A program made the position numbers and the translations under genes. A stretch of 7,102 bases of DNA from Rubrobacter sp. (lineage in GTDB: Bacteria; Actinomycetota; Rubrobacteria; Rubrobacterales; Rubrobacteraceae), in the NCBI GenBank assembly GCA_013815485.1, contig JACDGB010000088.1, positions 1 through 7,102 of the forward strand, read 5' to 3'. Numbering within the stretch: position 1 is the first letter of the stretch; each line of letters begins with the position of its first letter. The notes under the pieces were generated by a model that saw only the letters and a list, made by a program, of their open reading frames with translations, was not told where the DNA came from and searched no databases. Shown here piece after piece: positions 6,537-7,102 of this stretch.

Positions 6537-6598
6537 CCGCAACCGTTGACCACCACGACGGGGCGCAGGGGAGCAGCGGGAACATGGACTGGAGGTAG
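6533..6598 (+). CDS. Possible 21-residue mini-ORF between kinase and dehydrogenase genes
   Basis: An ATG at 6533 overlaps the kinase stop as ATGA and opens a 21-codon frame ending with TAG at 6596-6598, where the SD of the next gene sits. The peptide (starts MTATVDHHDG, ends NMDWR) is hydrophilic and matches nothing I know. This is the geometry of translational coupling: ribosomes ending the kinase could restart, end again at 6598 and be placed for ATG 6602. It may equally be chance, since 66 bases open in a GC-rich genome is common. Confidence 0.2.
   Translation: MTATVDHHDGAQGSSGNMDWR
6591..6596 (+). promoter_or_regulatory. Ribosome binding site of the dehydrogenase gene
   Basis: GGAGGT lies 5 bases before ATG 6602 and fixes that start. 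Confidence 0.75.
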
Positions 6599-6601
6599 CG
6601 G

Positions 6602-7102
6602 ATGAACGACGAGCGGATCAACGCCGCGCTAAGAGAGGCTACCGACACCGAGAACGTTACCATCGGGTCGGGAGTACTGGCCTCCGTCGATGACCTGTTC
6701 GGGGAGAGCTTCGGCGACCGCCCGGCGATCATCGTCGCGGACGAGAATACGTTCGCGGTCGCGGGCGAGGAAGTGCAGCGGTATCTGGAGGAGGCCGGGC
6801 GCGAGCTGGTCGAGCCGTACGTATTTCCCGGAGAACCGACCCTGTACGCCGAGTACGCAAACATCGAGAAACTTGTGGAAGCACTCCGGGAGCACGAGGC
6901 CATCCCGGTCGCCGTCGGCTCCGGGACCCTCAACGATATCGTCAAACGCGCGTCCCACGAGTGCGGCAGGCCCTACCTGTGCGTCGGAACCGCCGCGTCG
7001 ATGGACGGGTACACGGCCTTCGGCGCGTCGATAGAGAAGGACGGGCTGAAGCAGACGCTGACCTGCCCCGCGCCGAAAACGGCCCTTGCTGACCTCGACG
7101 TC
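6602..7102 (+). CDS. sn-Glycerol-1-phosphate dehydrogenase-family (AraM/EgsA-like) oxidoreductase, N-terminal part
   Basis: This family, part of the iron/zinc alcohol dehydrogenase-dehydroquinate synthase superfamily, reduces dihydroxyacetone phosphate to sn-glycerol-1-phosphate with NAD(P)H; some members act on other polyols or polyol phosphates. Seen: 167 codons, open to the right edge, where the rest (probably over half the protein) is lost. After a Rossmann-type first half (IIVADENTF at 43-51) come the nucleotide-binding VAVGSGTLNDIVK (103-115), the family-typical GTAASMDGYTAFGASI (129-144), and KTALADLDV (159-167), whose Asp is the expected first metal ligand. The His ligands lie outside the window. 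TAASMDGY and the GSGTxND loop favour the AraM/EgsA branch over glycerol dehydrogenase GldA. B. subtilis AraM is encoded directly after the HAD phosphatase AraL; here a kinase gene stands between. In this operon the enzyme may oxidise a polyol or polyol phosphate. Confidence 0.88.
   Translation, partial: MNDERINAALREATDTENVTIGSGVLASVDDLFGESFGDRPAIIVADENTFAVAGEEVQRYLEEAGRELVEPYVFPGEPTLYAEYANIEKLVEALREHEAIPVAVGSGTLNDIVKRASHECGRPYLCVGTAASMDGYTAFGASIEKDGLKQTLTCPAPKTALADLDV

Noticed and set aside
1..7102. Insertion sequences, CRISPR arrays, tRNA or rRNA genes
   Set aside because: No transposase-like protein, terminal repeats, regularly spaced repeats or RNA-gene signatures were seen.

Overview
The window is GC-rich and dense with bacterial genes, with strong Shine-Dalgarno (SD) sites and short gaps. 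Codon use is heavily G/C-ending (about 87% of third positions in rpiB by hand count). Gene content and style suggest a high-GC actinobacterium, perhaps Rubrobacter-like; that placement is inference, because there is no rRNA or marker gene. Two unrelated modules meet tail to tail.

Module 1 (1-1717, + strand) is selenium metabolism. The 3' part of a SenB-type selenosugar synthase, running off the left edge, overlaps by 22 bases a full-length selD (selenide, water dikinase, 677-1717). The selD frame is interrupted by a TGA at 728-730, exactly where the catalytic Cys/Sec of SelD belongs (KAG-U-GSK; E. coli GAG-C-GCK). Twenty bases further on is a perfect 8-bp hairpin with a GGU loop, the expected form of a bacterial SECIS. 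selD is therefore read as a selenoprotein gene, which ordinary gene calling would truncate to start at about 764 or split. SelD makes selenophosphate, the selenium donor SenB uses in selenoneine synthesis, so the pair looks like part of a selenoneine (sen) locus, with senA expected to the left.

A 160-base convergent gap (1718-1877), with two weak inverted repeats, separates the modules.

Module 2 (1878-7102) is a carbohydrate or polyol catabolic locus. A SorC-family sugar-responsive regulator (- strand) diverges from a + strand operon: rpiB-like isomerase, HAD-IIA (NagD/AraL-like) phosphatase, FGGY sugar kinase, and an AraM/EgsA-like glycerol-1-phosphate dehydrogenase-family enzyme cut by the right edge. 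The divergent gap holds a TTGACA promoter and two inverted repeats that could be regulator operators. Between promoter and rpiB lies an unexplained ~500-base stretch with its own strong SD and GTG, open in frame all the way into rpiB. The RpiB-like protein keeps the catalytic Cys but lacks two histidines of ribose-5-phosphate isomerase B, suggesting another sugar phosphate as substrate. SorC regulator, RpiB-like isomerase and FGGY kinase together resemble erythritol-type loci; the HAD-IIA phosphatase and AraM-like dehydrogenase resemble part of the Bacillus subtilis arabinose operon. The exact substrate cannot be read from sequence alone.
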